Assembly: GCA_900768465.1 (NCBI GenBank)
Contig: CAAGCY010000014.1
Span: forward strand, 19,621-83,620
Reading direction: 5' to 3'
DNA from: Alphaproteobacteria bacterium
GTDB taxonomy: Bacteria > Pseudomonadota > Alphaproteobacteria > CAAGCB01 > CAG-977
Length of the DNA stretch: 64,000 bases
The translations under genes were made by a program, and so were the position numbers. Every line of letters starts with the position of its first letter. The stretch's first letter is position 1. Below are positions 7,129 to 16,348 of this stretch, one piece after another. The notes under the pieces are model-generated. The model was not told where the DNA came from. It saw nothing but the letters and a program-made list of their open reading frames with translations, and made no database searches.

Positions 7129-8186
7129 TCCCCGCTGCTCCCGTATGTAATGGTTCCCAAAACCGCCAGTTCGGACGATGTCGTGTGAATATCGGCTGTC
7201 GGAGCGGTCAAAACGTGGTCTTCGGTCACGGTGATCACAGCGTTTCTGACGGCATTCAGTTTCAAAACCTTGCCCGGTTCGGCGGTCAGGAACAAATCTT
7301 CCAAGTTGGAACGGATGCCCGCTTTCGTGTCGTCATCGTTCGGATTTAAATCGTTGATGACAAAGTCAACCGTTTTCGCCGTCGGAGCCATAACATAAAC
7401 TTCCTCGACCGTTGCCGGAACTTTCGACATGATGTAATCACTAACGGCTTTGAGTTCGTTTTCATCGGGCAAAATGCCGCCTGATTTGTTGTCCATGACG
7501 AAACGGACGACGACCGTTCCCAACCCCATGGCGTTCGGATAACACCACGCACGGGTGACGCCCGACACTTCTTTTGCCCATGCGACGTAATCGGAATCCG
7601 CACCGCCCAACGGCGGGTTTTGCACAAAAGATTTCAGCCGCGCACGCAAATCTTCAATGTCTTCAATGTCGTATCCGCCGGAAATGCCGCTGTCCGCCAC
7701 GGTGACGGTCACGGAAACTCCGACGATTGCCGAAGTCATCGACAGAATGGAACCGCTTTCGGCGTTACCGGAATTTCCCGTGTTGGCGGCTTTGACGGAA
7801 ACGACCGCGCGCCCGTCGGCAATCACGCCCGACGATGTCGTGTTGTAAATGACGCCGTCCGCCCGTTTGATTTCCGTGCCGTTCGGTATGGATACGCCGT
7901 TTGTTCCCGTAAATACGACGTTCCCCGCCGCAAAGCTCGCTTCTTTTCTGCTTTTGCCGCGATTTTTGGCGTGGCGTTCCAGATTTTCCGCGTCCGCCGT
8001 GTCGATAAAGATTTGGCGGAATATCCATTCCCCGAACTGATACAGCCCGTAGGTTGTCATGGATACGACCTTGGCAAAAACGGTCAGAAAAGAACGGGAC
8101 AGCAGGCTGGCATCGGGGAATTTCGCCCGAATGTTCGCTTTGTTCTGCTCCAGCAGTTCTTCGTAGCTCGGAATGTTAAATGCCAT
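7125..8186 (-). CDS. Baseplate J-like protein (Mu gp47)
   Basis: A 353-residue baseplate wedge protein. The N-terminus IPSYEELLEQNKANIRAKFP and the middle part with repeated beta segments match the baseplate J family. Overlaps both neighbours by a few bases in the baseplate operon. Confidence 0.93.
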   Translation of the reverse strand: MAFNIPSYEELLEQNKANIRAKFPDASLLSRSFLTVFAKVVSMTTYGLYQFGEWIFRQIFIDTADAENLERHAKNRGKSRKEASFAAGNVVFTGTNGVSIPNGTEIKRADGVIYNTTSSGVIADGRAVVSVKAANTGNSGNAESGSILSMTSAIVGVSVTVTVADSGISGGYDIEDIEDLRARLKSFVQNPPLGGADSDYVAWAKEVSGVTRAWCYPNAMGLGTVVVRFVMDNKSGGILPDENELKAVSDYIMSKVPATVEEVYVMAPTAKTVDFVINDLNPNDDDTKAGIRSNLEDLFLTAEPGKVLKLNAVRNAVITVTEDHVLTAPTADIHTTSSELAVLGTITYGSSGE

Positions 8187-8565
8187 CGGTGTTCCTCCAT
8201 AAAAAATCGTAGCTGGCGGTTCCGTCGGGCTTTTTCAATTCAATCGACAGCAACAGCCGCCCGTGCGCGTCGTATTCCGCCGATGCGGACACTTTCTTGC
8301 AAATCTGTTCGTCAACCAGCCAAGACAGTGCGTTTTCGGCGTATTCCCGCGCTTTTTTCAACGTGTCCGCAGACCGCTTGGCGTTTTTCAGCGTCCAGAG
8401 CTTTGAACCGATTTCACCGCCCCACCAGCCGCGTTGATTCGAGTCGCGGGCATCGGAAAACAAAGAAATCAAGACCGCTGTTTTCAGCCCGCCGTCGGCT
8501 TCGATTCCGCCGTTTGCGTACAGCAAATCGCCCGTTTTTTCCGTGATTTCAAAAGCCGCGTCCAT
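8176..8565 (-). CDS. Mu gp46-like baseplate protein
   Basis: A 129-residue protein of the gp46 family, recognised by SLFSDARDSNQRGWWGG and the helix that follows. It is the baseplate wedge component related to P2 gpW/T4 gp25. Position between gp45- and gp47-type genes agrees. Confidence 0.9.
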   Translation of the reverse strand: MDAAFEITEKTGDLLYANGGIEADGGLKTAVLISLFSDARDSNQRGWWGGEIGSKLWTLKNAKRSADTLKKAREYAENALSWLVDEQICKKVSASAEYDAHGRLLLSIELKKPDGTASYDFLWRNTDGI

Positions 8566-9141
8566 TTATCCCTCCATCGGTTCCAACGGCGGGGAAGTCG
8601 GCGCGCCCGCGTTGCCAGTGTGCGTGTGACCGTTGTAGGTTGAACGGATTGCCGTCAAATTGCCCGTCTTGTCCGCGACTTCGCCTTTGCCCGTGATGTT
8701 TCCGGCGACTTCAAGCGTTTGAGCGACCTTGACCGCGCCGTTCAAGTCGATTTCGGCGGCATTGATGACGAACTTTGACGTTTTGACGGCGATTTCATGC
8801 CCGCGCTTCAATCGGATTTCGTCGCCCTCGTCGGTGTAAAGCGCGACTTCGCCAGCCTGCAATCCTTTCAACCGGAACTTTCTGCTTTCCGCGGAAATGA
8901 CAATGCCGTTCGACCGATCCCCGCCGACAAACAAAACCGTCGCCACGGAACCGACCGGAGGAACGGAAGTCAAGCCGTAGTTCTGCGCCCGTTCAATACC
9001 GCTTTTCAGTTCCCCGTCCAGCAAAGCCGCTTGGCAGACCTGAACGGCGGCGTCATCGGCGACGGCTTTCAAAACGCCGCGTCCGACCATCAGTAAAACA
9101 CGGGATTTAATGTTTGTTAAAAGCCTGTTTAAAGCGTCCAT
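8566..9141 (-). CDS. Baseplate spike/assembly protein V (Mu gp45)
   Basis: A 191-residue membrane-piercing spike of the gpV/gp45 type. An OB-like domain sits in the first half (SVPPVGSVATVLFVGGDRSNG), followed by repeats of beta segments, and the end HTHTGNAGAPTSPP carries the HxH motif that binds iron in spike apices. GGAGG before the ATG at 9141 fixes the start; the frame extends further upstream without use. Confidence 0.9.
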   Translation of the reverse strand: MDALNRLLTNIKSRVLLMVGRGVLKAVADDAAVQVCQAALLDGELKSGIERAQNYGLTSVPPVGSVATVLFVGGDRSNGIVISAESRKFRLKGLQAGEVALYTDEGDEIRLKRGHEIAVKTSKFVINAAEIDLNGAVKVAQTLEVAGNITGKGEVADKTGNLTAIRSTYNGHTHTGNAGAPTSPPLEPMEG

Positions 9142-9151
9142 TCGTCCCTCC

Positions 9152-10204
9152 TTACTTGATTTCAATCGCGTCGGGCGGCAACAGACCGCTTTCGTCTTTG
9201 GACTTTTGAACGACGGGCAAACGTTTGTAGGCGTCGGGACTGACAAGGGTCAGCTTTGTTTTCGCACCCGCTTTGTCCAACGAAAAAAAGACCTGCTTGA
9301 TCAGCAGTTTCGCGTCAACGCCCCAGCGCGGGATTGAAACGCGGGAAAGCGTGTTTTTGCGCCACAAAACGCCGTCGCTTTGCGTCCACCCCTGAACCGT
9401 GATATTGATGCCCGCGCAACAGCCTGAACGGACGCAAGCTTCCCATGCCGCCATATCGCTGACGGACACGCCCGCTTCGGCGTTTTGAACGACTTGCAGC
9501 AAGGGACGGTAGCGTTTGACGTTCAAATCCCGCGACGTTCCCGTAGCGTTTGCGCTTTCCTGCGTGTCGTCGATCAGCGACGTTTGATTTTTGACCGTGT
9601 AATCCGAAAAGCGGCTCGACCAGTCGGCGGAAAATGCGGCTTCCAGTATGTTTTCGCCGTAAATCAAGCTTTCCGCCGTTCCGTTCAATCCCGCCCGCGT
9701 CAGCACCAAGTTGCCCGCTTCGTCCGATGTCGCCAAAACGGCGCGCGCCTTGGCGGCTCTGTCCAAAGCGTCGAACACGCTTTCCCCCGGCTGGATTTTA
9801 AAGGATTTAAACGCTTCGCCCGTGTCGCCGACCTGATTGACGACCTTGATTTTAAACGGGGCGCACAGCTTGAGCGCGATTTCGCACAGCGTCAGATTGA
9901 ACCATTCGTCCGGTTCCGCCATAACGGAACATTCCGCCAGATCCACGGTTTTGTCCGCGCCGCCCAAAGTCAAACCGCAATCGTCCGCCGACAAATTCGC
10001 CGCTGTTCTGCCGATGTAGCCGGAACAAACGGTTTGATTTTCCAGTTTCAAAACAGCCGAAGCACCGGGGTAAATCATAATGTCGCCCGCTTGTTCGGCG
10101 GAAACGGCGAATTCGCCCGCAATCGCGTCAATCGCGCCGACGGCTTGAAGTGCCGTCCAGCCCTTGTAAATCATACCGTCCACTGTCAGCGACGCGCCGA
10201 TCAT
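9152..10204 (-). CDS. Baseplate hub protein P (Mu gp44)
   Basis: A 350-residue protein of the Mu gpP/gp44 hub family, related to T4 gp27. It forms the platform under the spike. Placement between the N-type and gp45-type genes and the internal pattern GDTGEAFKSFKIQPGESVFDALDRAAKARAVL (a typical hub helix segment, residues about 128-157) support this. Confidence 0.85.
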   Translation of the reverse strand: MIGASLTVDGMIYKGWTALQAVGAIDAIAGEFAVSAEQAGDIMIYPGASAVLKLENQTVCSGYIGRTAANLSADDCGLTLGGADKTVDLAECSVMAEPDEWFNLTLCEIALKLCAPFKIKVVNQVGDTGEAFKSFKIQPGESVFDALDRAAKARAVLATSDEAGNLVLTRAGLNGTAESLIYGENILEAAFSADWSSRFSDYTVKNQTSLIDDTQESANATGTSRDLNVKRYRPLLQVVQNAEAGVSVSDMAAWEACVRSGCCAGINITVQGWTQSDGVLWRKNTLSRVSIPRWGVDAKLLIKQVFFSLDKAGAKTKLTLVSPDAYKRLPVVQKSKDESGLLPPDAIEIK

Positions 10205-11418
10205 ACCAACACCTCCAGCTTTGTTTTCGCGGGAACGAACAACGGGTTTTTGATTTTGTTGCGAACGACGATTTCGTCGGCTTTGGCGTAATCGCCGTAC
10301 AGTTCGTAAGCGATGACGCAGGCGGGCAGAACGCTGTCCGTTTTGTAATGCGACACCTTTTTCAAATCCGCCGATTGTTCCGTAACCGCCTCGACGACCG
10401 TCTTTTGCAAATTCAGCAAGGCCTGCGACAACGCGATGTTTTTGGTGGACACGATTTCCGTTTCCAAAACGTCCGCCAGTTCGTCGCGCAGGGAAACGGC
10501 TTCGTCATAACTGTCGAAATCGATATTCGGAACGGTCTGAACGGCGGCGACGACAGCCGTCTGGCGAATGACGGCGGACAACGCCGTTTCGTTTTGGTCA
10601 ATCTGCCGTTTCAATTTCGCGGCGACGTTTTTCTTGGTCTTTGACGACCCGAAGTCGTAGAAAAAGCGGCGTTGGGCAATCAGTTTCGATTTGTCGGACA
10701 GGCTGGGGAATTTGAACAAATCCAGCAGATTTTGCTGAAACCCCGCGCCGCCCGCCAACGCTTTCAGCGGATTATCCGAAAACGCGTCAATCACGGCGTT
10801 CCATTCAGCGACGGAATTATACAGCTCCGCCGTTCCTTCCTGAAACTCTTTGACTCCGGCGGCGACATCGGAAACGGGTTCAAGAACCGTTTTCATCAGC
10901 GCGTTCAACTTTGTGGTGCTCAGATCCGCCAAAGACGCGGGCAGTCCCGCCAAGTCGAATTTATCCGCAAACTCCGCCGCCGACAAAATCGACGCTTTGT
11001 CCGCCGCTTCGGAAAGCTTTCCCAAAAAATCCGTCGTGATGAAAAGCCCGTCTTCAAACTCGGCGCGAATGAATCGCATGGTGATTTGCGCGTACCCGCC
11101 GTCGTCCTTGACGCGGACGACGGTATAGCCGTCCGGAACGACCGTGGACGTTTTGTGCCGATACGGGTGAACCAGCGCGCCCGAACCGCTTTCGTTCAGC
11201 GCGTCTTCCAGCTGTTCCAGATTTTTTGCGTAATCCCCCAGCAAAAAGCCCGTTACCGTATAGATTTCGTCCTTTTTGCCCAAATCCTGAACCGTGCCGA
11301 TGTCGCGACCGGGGAATTCGTTATGCACGATTCTGCGCCCGAATTCGTCTTCGATTTTTTCGACAAAGAACGGTACACCTTTGAACGACGCTTCGCTTAA
11401 ATCGTCTTTCCACCCCAT
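10201..11418 (-). CDS. DNA circularisation/tail protein N (Mu gp43)
   Basis: A 405-residue protein whose N-terminal domain (WKDDLSEASFKGVPFFVE) matches the Mu N family, annotated as DNA circularisation protein. In practice it is a baseplate/tail-tip protein between tape measure and hub. Overlaps the hub gene by 4 bases. Confidence 0.9.
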   Translation of the reverse strand: MGWKDDLSEASFKGVPFFVEKIEDEFGRRIVHNEFPGRDIGTVQDLGKKDEIYTVTGFLLGDYAKNLEQLEDALNESGSGALVHPYRHKTSTVVPDGYTVVRVKDDGGYAQITMRFIRAEFEDGLFITTDFLGKLSEAADKASILSAAEFADKFDLAGLPASLADLSTTKLNALMKTVLEPVSDVAAGVKEFQEGTAELYNSVAEWNAVIDAFSDNPLKALAGGAGFQQNLLDLFKFPSLSDKSKLIAQRRFFYDFGSSKTKKNVAAKLKRQIDQNETALSAVIRQTAVVAAVQTVPNIDFDSYDEAVSLRDELADVLETEIVSTKNIALSQALLNLQKTVVEAVTEQSADLKKVSHYKTDSVLPACVIAYELYGDYAKADEIVVRNKIKNPLFVPAKTKLEVLV

Positions 11419-11419
11419 G

Positions 11420-12919
11420 TCACACCCCCGCCAAAGTTCTGGTCAGCCCGATTTCCGTTCTGTCGGCATCGGAATTGACCACGTTCAGCCGCGTTCCGGA
11501 CGGCAGATTTTCACCGCGAATGACGACCTCCGTCCGCAAAGTTTTATCCTCCCGTCTGACCGGAGCTTGCGGCGCGGGCGAAACAACGGCGGAATCGTCA
11601 AACAGGACGGGACGGCGCATCGGCGTTTCGGAAACGGTTTTCACGGCATCGTCCGGCGCATCGTTTTCGCTCTTTTCCCGTTTGCCGAAGATTTTTTCCA
11701 GCAGCCACCCCGTGCCGCTTTCGATAATTGAAGCGATTTTCAACGACCAGTCGGCGATTTTCTTCAACGCCACACCCGCCGCGAACAGAATGACGACGAA
11801 CTGTCCGATCGGATTGGTCAGCAAAACCAGCCCGAACGCCGCCAAAGCCTTGACCAATACGCCCAAAGAAACCAGCAGCGCGCCGGACATAACCCCCGCC
11901 AGCATCAGCAAGGCGTTTTTAAACCCGCCGACAAAGCCGACCGCGGTTTGCACAAAGTCCGCAAAACCTTTCAACGCGTCCCACGCGTCGGCGACCGCCG
12001 ATTTCGCGGTGTTGAATCCGTTTATAAACGCTTGCCCCGTTTTTTGCGCCCATTGCTGCAAAGTGCCGTCGTCCGCCATCGCGTCAACCTTGTCCAGCAA
12101 AGCGGAAAGCTCCGTTTTCAGCCAAGAAAACACACCGCTTTCCATGACCATTTTTGCAAACCGCGTCCATTGGTCGGACAGATTGGACACCATGCCCGAC
12201 CACGTTTGCGACAGTCCGTCCATCGCGCCCGTATAGCCTTTGCGGTTGAAAACCTCGTACACCATTTTTTCCATGGCTTCCATGTTGCGGACATCGGCGT
12301 AAAGCGTGACTTTCTGTTTATCCTTGTCAAAAAAGGTATAGGTCATCTTGCGCCCGATCAGTTTGTAAATGCCGCCGATTGCCGTCCGCAGCTGTTCAAA
12401 CTGTCCCGACTTGGCTTTTCCGACGGCATCAACCAGCTGCATCAGCGGCTTGCCGGAAGCCGCCGCCGCGTCGCCGATGGACAGCAGACTGCCGTTCATC
12501 GGATCAATTCCCGACGAAACCAGATTTTTATAGGCCTCCGTGACTTCACTCAGCTCGTAGGGTGTTTTGACGGCAAAATCGGAAATCCAGTCCATGGCTT
12601 TTTGGGCGCGTTCCGACGACCCTTCCAGCGTTGTCAAAACCGTTTCCATATCCTCGAATGTCGCCGCCACGTCCAAAAAGTTCCGCTTGAACCCCCAAGC
12701 CAGCCCCGTGCCGACGACCGTCGTTTTCACCGCCAGACCGCTTAACGCCGACAGCGCGGTTGAAAACGACGATTTCAAGTCTTTGAAAGAAGAAGACAAG
12801 CCCGAAAAACCGTCTTTGAAGCCCGCAACCATTCGGCGCAGAGCGGACGACAGTCTTGACAGACCGCCGCTCATCGCGTCAAACAGCTTGACTTTTAAAC
12901 TGAGTTCCTCTTTTGCCAT
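11420..12919 (-). CDS. Tail tape measure protein (Mu gp42)
   Basis: A 499-residue protein: charged N-terminus (KEELSLKVKLFDAMSGGLSRL), helical conserved block with PYELSEVTEAYKNLVSSG near residue 115-132, and hydrophobic stretches near residues 330-390 that may insert into the target membrane. It sets tail length. The ATG at 12919 is preferred; upstream codons overlap the frameshifted tail chaperone. Short for a tape measure, consistent with a short contractile tail. Confidence 0.88.
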   Translation of the reverse strand: MAKEELSLKVKLFDAMSGGLSRLSSALRRMVAGFKDGFSGLSSSFKDLKSSFSTALSALSGLAVKTTVVGTGLAWGFKRNFLDVAATFEDMETVLTTLEGSSERAQKAMDWISDFAVKTPYELSEVTEAYKNLVSSGIDPMNGSLLSIGDAAAASGKPLMQLVDAVGKAKSGQFEQLRTAIGGIYKLIGRKMTYTFFDKDKQKVTLYADVRNMEAMEKMVYEVFNRKGYTGAMDGLSQTWSGMVSNLSDQWTRFAKMVMESGVFSWLKTELSALLDKVDAMADDGTLQQWAQKTGQAFINGFNTAKSAVADAWDALKGFADFVQTAVGFVGGFKNALLMLAGVMSGALLVSLGVLVKALAAFGLVLLTNPIGQFVVILFAAGVALKKIADWSLKIASIIESGTGWLLEKIFGKREKSENDAPDDAVKTVSETPMRRPVLFDDSAVVSPAPQAPVRREDKTLRTEVVIRGENLPSGTRLNVVNSDADRTEIGLTRTLAGV

Positions 12920-13313
12920 TGTTCTTCTTCTTTCAATCGCTCTTGCGCCATTTTCACCCAATACGCCAAATCATCGGCGTTCATCGCCATCACTCGGTCG
13001 ATATCGATGTAAAAGGGGTATCCGGCAAGCAGTCTGACGGCGCGTTCCCAATCTGCGGGGAAGGACTGATAAAATTTGAAATAATCTTATAGACCTCCGT
13101 CATATCGGCGACGTCCATGCGTTCCAGCTTCGCCTTTTCCGTTCCCGTCGTCCGGCTTGCCAATGTCAGCATATCGTCAAATGACACTTCAACGTTGCGT
13201 TTCAGTTCAATCCCGCGGAAATCGCCAGCCGTCGGACGGCGCACGGTCAATTCCGTGACGGTTTCATGTTCTCCCCACGCAATCGGGGTTTTAAGGGTGT
13301 ATTTAACGACCAT
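12895..13313 (-). CDS. Tail assembly chaperone, -1 frameshift form
   Basis: Slipping back one base at 13071-13077 after codon 81 opens a second frame of 58 codons up to 12895, overlapping the tape measure start by 25 bases. The added part, with ADWERAVRLLAGYPF and NADDLAYWVKMAQERLKEE, looks like the C-terminal half found in gpE', gpGT and Mu homologues. The product would be 139 residues. Conservation of such frameshifts in tail genes is established; use of this one is inferred. Confidence 0.75.
12990..13313 (-). CDS. Tail assembly chaperone, unshifted form (Mu gp41-like)
   Basis: A 107-residue protein of the P2 E/Mu 41 tail-chaperone family. The core TVRRPTAGDFRGIEL (about residues 23-37) is the family hallmark. 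It lies between tube and tape measure genes, where chaperones are made in two forms by frameshifting. This entry is the 0-frame form, which ends SISTE. Confidence 0.88.
   Translation of the reverse strand: MVVKYTLKTPIAWGEHETVTELTVRRPTAGDFRGIELKRNVEVSFDDMLTLASRTTGTEKAKLERMDVADMTEVYKIISNFISPSPQIGNAPSDCLPDTPFTSISTE
13071..13077 (-). promoter_or_regulatory. Programmed -1 frameshift heptamer A AAT TTT
   Basis: AAATTTT read in the 0 frame as A AAT TTT fits XXXYYYZ exactly. After a -1 slip the next codon is TAT and the frame is open for 58 codons. Confidence 0.75.
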
Positions 13314-13678
13314 TAAACAATCTCCTCCGCATCTGTTCCCGTGAATTTGACGGGGACGGTTCCCTCTTCGCAGGCGACCGTTCCTTCCCCGCTGTAAAAG
13401 GCGTTTTTAAGGGAAATCGTCTTGCCGTTTTTCAACGACAGCGTGACGGTTTTGTTTTTCATCTGAACCAAAGCGGCGATGTCCAGCTCTTCGCTGTCTT
13501 GAATTTCACCCTCGATATAGGGTTCTTGCGCCGTTTCCTTGTACCCGATGACTTTCAGATTCGCCCCGAAAATCGGTTCGCGCTTCGGGTGTCCCAAGTT
13601 GTACGACCATTGCCCTTTGGCTTCCATCAAACCGCCGTCGGTCTTGACCTCGATGGCTCCGGCTACTCTTAACGTCAT
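13313..13678 (-). CDS. Tail tube protein (Mu gp40-type)
   Basis: A 121-residue tube protein of the Mu gpM family, with the characteristic block GHPKREPIFGANLKVIGY (about residues 29-46) and a beta-rich remainder. Adjacent to the sheath gene, 9 bases away. Forms the inner tail tube. Confidence 0.9.
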   Translation of the reverse strand: MTLRVAGAIEVKTDGGLMEAKGQWSYNLGHPKREPIFGANLKVIGYKETAQEPYIEGEIQDSEELDIAALVQMKNKTVTLSLKNGKTISLKNAFYSGEGTVACEEGTVPVKFTGTDAEEIV

Positions 13679-13687
13679 GTTTCCTCC

Positions 13688-15142
13688 TTATCGTACAAAA
13701 GCGATTTGCGTGGCGACCACGTCCAGCTTGTTCATCAAATCGGGCGGCAGCAGAACGTCCAGACGGTTGCGGTTGGACGCGTTGCGCTCGACTTTCAAAT
13801 TCTTTTTGAAATCATCGAAGTTTTCGACCAGCCCGTTTTCGGCATGGGTTTTGAACCACACGACGGCTTCGGCTTTCATGGTCGCGGGGGTCATCACTTT
13901 CGCCCCCGTCGCGCCGTCGTCGCCCAGCTTCCAGTTCTGGTATTTGCGGGCGATGTAGTTGCGCCAGTCGTAACGCAAATACCCCAGCAACAGCGGAACA
14001 TTCACGTCTTGATACGCGGTGTCCGCCGCGCCCGCCGAGTTTGTCTTGTAGGTCGTAATCGCCTGTTCAATGACCGCCGTTCCGTCAACGGATCGGGTGA
14101 AAGTGGAAATACCGTCGTGCAACAGCAGATTTCTTTCCTCGTCCGTGAACTGTTCTTCCGCCGATCCGGTCATGATGCCGTTCAAGGCGTAGCGGAACGG
14201 CGCGGCGGGGTCGTTTGACGCATACAGCGCGACCGTCGCCATGTAAGAGGCCGCAACGGCGTACAGCGGACTTTTCAACCCGTGCGCGTTCAGAAGCGTA
14301 AGGTGCTTGTCGTTCAAAGCGGCGCCCTTTTCCCCCAGCGCGGACAATTCCCCGCCGAGTGCGCCGAATGCCACTCCCTCAATCGCGCGCAAAGCTGACC
14401 AGCGGCTTTCCAGCTCCGTTTTCAAAGCGGAAAGATTCGCCGCGTCCGTGTACGGCGTTGCGATAAAATTATAATGCGCGTCCCCGATGGCGGCGATAAC
14501 GTCGCCGATATCGGGATTTGTCGCACCGCCCGTCAAATCCGTAACCGCCACGGTCAAACCCGCGGGCAGGGTTTCCCCGTCGTAATGGTTCAGGTGAACG
14601 GGCATATTGCCGCATTCGCCCTTGTGCTTGGCGGTCAACGTGACAACACCCGCTTCGCACGCCGCCGTGACGGGCAGTTCCCCGTCGGCGGAAACAGCCG
14701 CCGCCAACGCCTGCGCGATGTCCGTCGCCGCGTTGGATTTCGACACGCCGACGGGAACGCGGTAATCTCCGACATACAGACAAAGCGTCCCGCTTTCGCC
14801 CGCCGTTCCGGTAATCGTGATCGTCGCCGTCGCGGCAGAACCCGATGCGGCATCGTCAACGGCTATGGCGTACAAATCCGTCACCTTGTTGGCGTTTTTA
14901 ACGTCGCCGATCATGCGCGCCAGCATGGAGCCTTTGCCGAACAAAGCCCGTCCCTGTTCAACCGAAGTAACGCGCTTTGCCGTCAAAGCGGGCGCGGAAC
15001 CGTCGGACAGTTTCTGACCGACAACCAGCATTTTCATCGGCTGGACGCTTGCCCCCGAAACCGCGTTGTCCGAATTGAATTCGCACCAGACAAACGGCAC
15101 CAGCCAGTTGTTCGGGATTTGAGCAAAAGAAATGTCGCCCAT
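13688..15142 (-). CDS. Contractile tail sheath protein (Mu gpL)
   Basis: A 484-residue sheath protein: N-terminus FAQIPNNWLVPFVWCEF, the core VPLLLGYLRYDWRNYIARKYQNWKLG split over residues 378-403, and a C-terminus rich in charged beta segments as in Mu gpL. It identifies the phage as a myovirus. Its ATG is next to the stop of the small gp38-type gene. Confidence 0.95.
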   Translation of the reverse strand: MGDISFAQIPNNWLVPFVWCEFNSDNAVSGASVQPMKMLVVGQKLSDGSAPALTAKRVTSVEQGRALFGKGSMLARMIGDVKNANKVTDLYAIAVDDAASGSAATATITITGTAGESGTLCLYVGDYRVPVGVSKSNAATDIAQALAAAVSADGELPVTAACEAGVVTLTAKHKGECGNMPVHLNHYDGETLPAGLTVAVTDLTGGATNPDIGDVIAAIGDAHYNFIATPYTDAANLSALKTELESRWSALRAIEGVAFGALGGELSALGEKGAALNDKHLTLLNAHGLKSPLYAVAASYMATVALYASNDPAAPFRYALNGIMTGSAEEQFTDEERNLLLHDGISTFTRSVDGTAVIEQAITTYKTNSAGAADTAYQDVNVPLLLGYLRYDWRNYIARKYQNWKLGDDGATGAKVMTPATMKAEAVVWFKTHAENGLVENFDDFKKNLKVERNASNRNRLDVLLPPDLMNKLDVVATQIAFVR

Positions 15143-15304
15143 TTATTTTCCTTTCTTTTCCGTAATGATTTCGACTTCGCCGGACGCGGCTCTGCGCCGC
15201 CAGTAAGTCGTCAATTCAACCGAAACGCCGTTTTCGGGAATCGGTGTTTTCGTCGCCGGATCAAGCACGCGCTTTTTCCCGACAGGTTTAATCTTCACCC
15301 GCAT
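15143..15304 (-). CDS. Small DUF2635 protein (Mu gp38-like)
   Basis: A 53-residue protein starting MRVKIKPVGKKRVLDP with PIPENGVSVELTTYWRRR in the middle. Both match the DUF2635/gp38 family, always found just before the Mu-type sheath gene. It has a good ribosome site (GGAGGAAC) and its stop touches the sheath start. Role in the virion unknown. Confidence 0.88.
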   Translation of the reverse strand: MRVKIKPVGKKRVLDPATKTPIPENGVSVELTTYWRRRAASGEVEIITEKKGK

Positions 15305-15839
15305 CTGTTCCTCCCAATTCAATAATGTCCTCGGCGGTCAATCCCGCTTCGTAATCCGTTTTGCACGTCAGCCAATCCGCCAAATCAAAGTCCGGATCGG
15401 ATTCAATATCGGCATAAGACACCGTCTGCATCGTCAGTTCCGCCGCGTGGCACAAAATCCCGCAAAACATAACGGGTTGACTGGATACGACCTGAACAAA
15501 CCCCGTATCGTCCGCCGATTTCAGCGGCGACGTTCTGAACGTCCGCCTGATCGCGTCGATTTTCGCGTCGAACAGGATTTCCGATGCCGCCGCGTCGGTC
15601 AGCCCCATAAATCCCGTGATTTTCCAGTCCTGCCAAACTTTGGTCTTTTGCGCCGACAAAGCTTCTTCACGCACGGCGGCGCGATGCACGAACCAGCCGC
15701 ACAGTTCTTTGCCTTTCATATAGAAATCCCGCAAAGCGTCGGGGGCTTTGGCATAGCGTTCAAACGGCTGCACCTTGCCGATGTCGGGGATTTCCGATAT
15801 TTTTCTGACGATTTCGTTTCTGATTTCCTGCGTGTTCAT
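15288..15839 (-). CDS. Mu gp37-like tail protein
   Basis: A 183-residue protein in the place of Mu gp37, with start NTQEIRNEIVRKISEIPDI and a folded middle (KELCGWFVHRAAVREEA). Probably a tail terminator or tail-completion protein of the DUF1834/gp37 type. It overlaps gp38-type and head-completion genes by short stretches. Confidence 0.78.
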   Translation of the reverse strand: MNTQEIRNEIVRKISEIPDIGKVQPFERYAKAPDALRDFYMKGKELCGWFVHRAAVREEALSAQKTKVWQDWKITGFMGLTDAAASEILFDAKIDAIRRTFRTSPLKSADDTGFVQVVSSQPVMFCGILCHAAELTMQTVSYADIESDPDFDLADWLTCKTDYEAGLTAEDIIELGGTDAGED

Positions 15840-16348
15840 TGTTTTGCCGCCTTTTTAATTTCCCGCGCCACCTGTTCCGGAACGACGCTTAAAATACGTT
15901 CGACCTGCGTTTTGTTCGCCGCAAAAGCTTTGGCGAACATTCGCGCTCCTTTCGTGCCGCGCGCCTTGATTTTCCAAGCAATAGAGCGGGCGACGGGGTC
16001 AACGGAAACAATCGGCAGTCCCAGTTTTTTCAAAACCCATTGCTTAATCGGTTCCAGCGGCGGATAGTGCGGCTTCGTTCCCAATTCGACGCAAACGGCG
16101 TAATCCAGCGGCGACGACACGACACCCACCAGCCCGTCAAAGCTTGAACGGTACGGCTGTTGCGCCGTAATGCTGTCGCGCAGCAGTCCCGACACCCCGA
16201 ACGGCGTGCGTTCCTTGACTTCGCGTTCCAGCAAAGCCGTCGCTTTCATCAAAGCGCGAACGCCGACCTTTTCGACGATTTCCGGCGCGGACTTGAACGC
16301 TTTGGTCAGTTCGACCGCTCCGTCGATTTCATAAACGGGTTCAGTCAT
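15836..16348 (-). CDS. HK97 gp10-like head-tail completion protein
   Basis: A 170-residue protein with the gp10-like pattern ALLEREVKERTPFGVSGLLRDSI and YAVCVELGTKPHYPP. These proteins join head and tail. AGGAGG seven bases before the ATG at 16348 fixes the start over the in-frame ATG at 16369. Confidence 0.82.
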   Translation of the reverse strand: MTEPVYEIDGAVELTKAFKSAPEIVEKVGVRALMKATALLEREVKERTPFGVSGLLRDSITAQQPYRSSFDGLVGVVSSPLDYAVCVELGTKPHYPPLEPIKQWVLKKLGLPIVSVDPVARSIAWKIKARGTKGARMFAKAFAANKTQVERILSVVPEQVAREIKKAAKQ

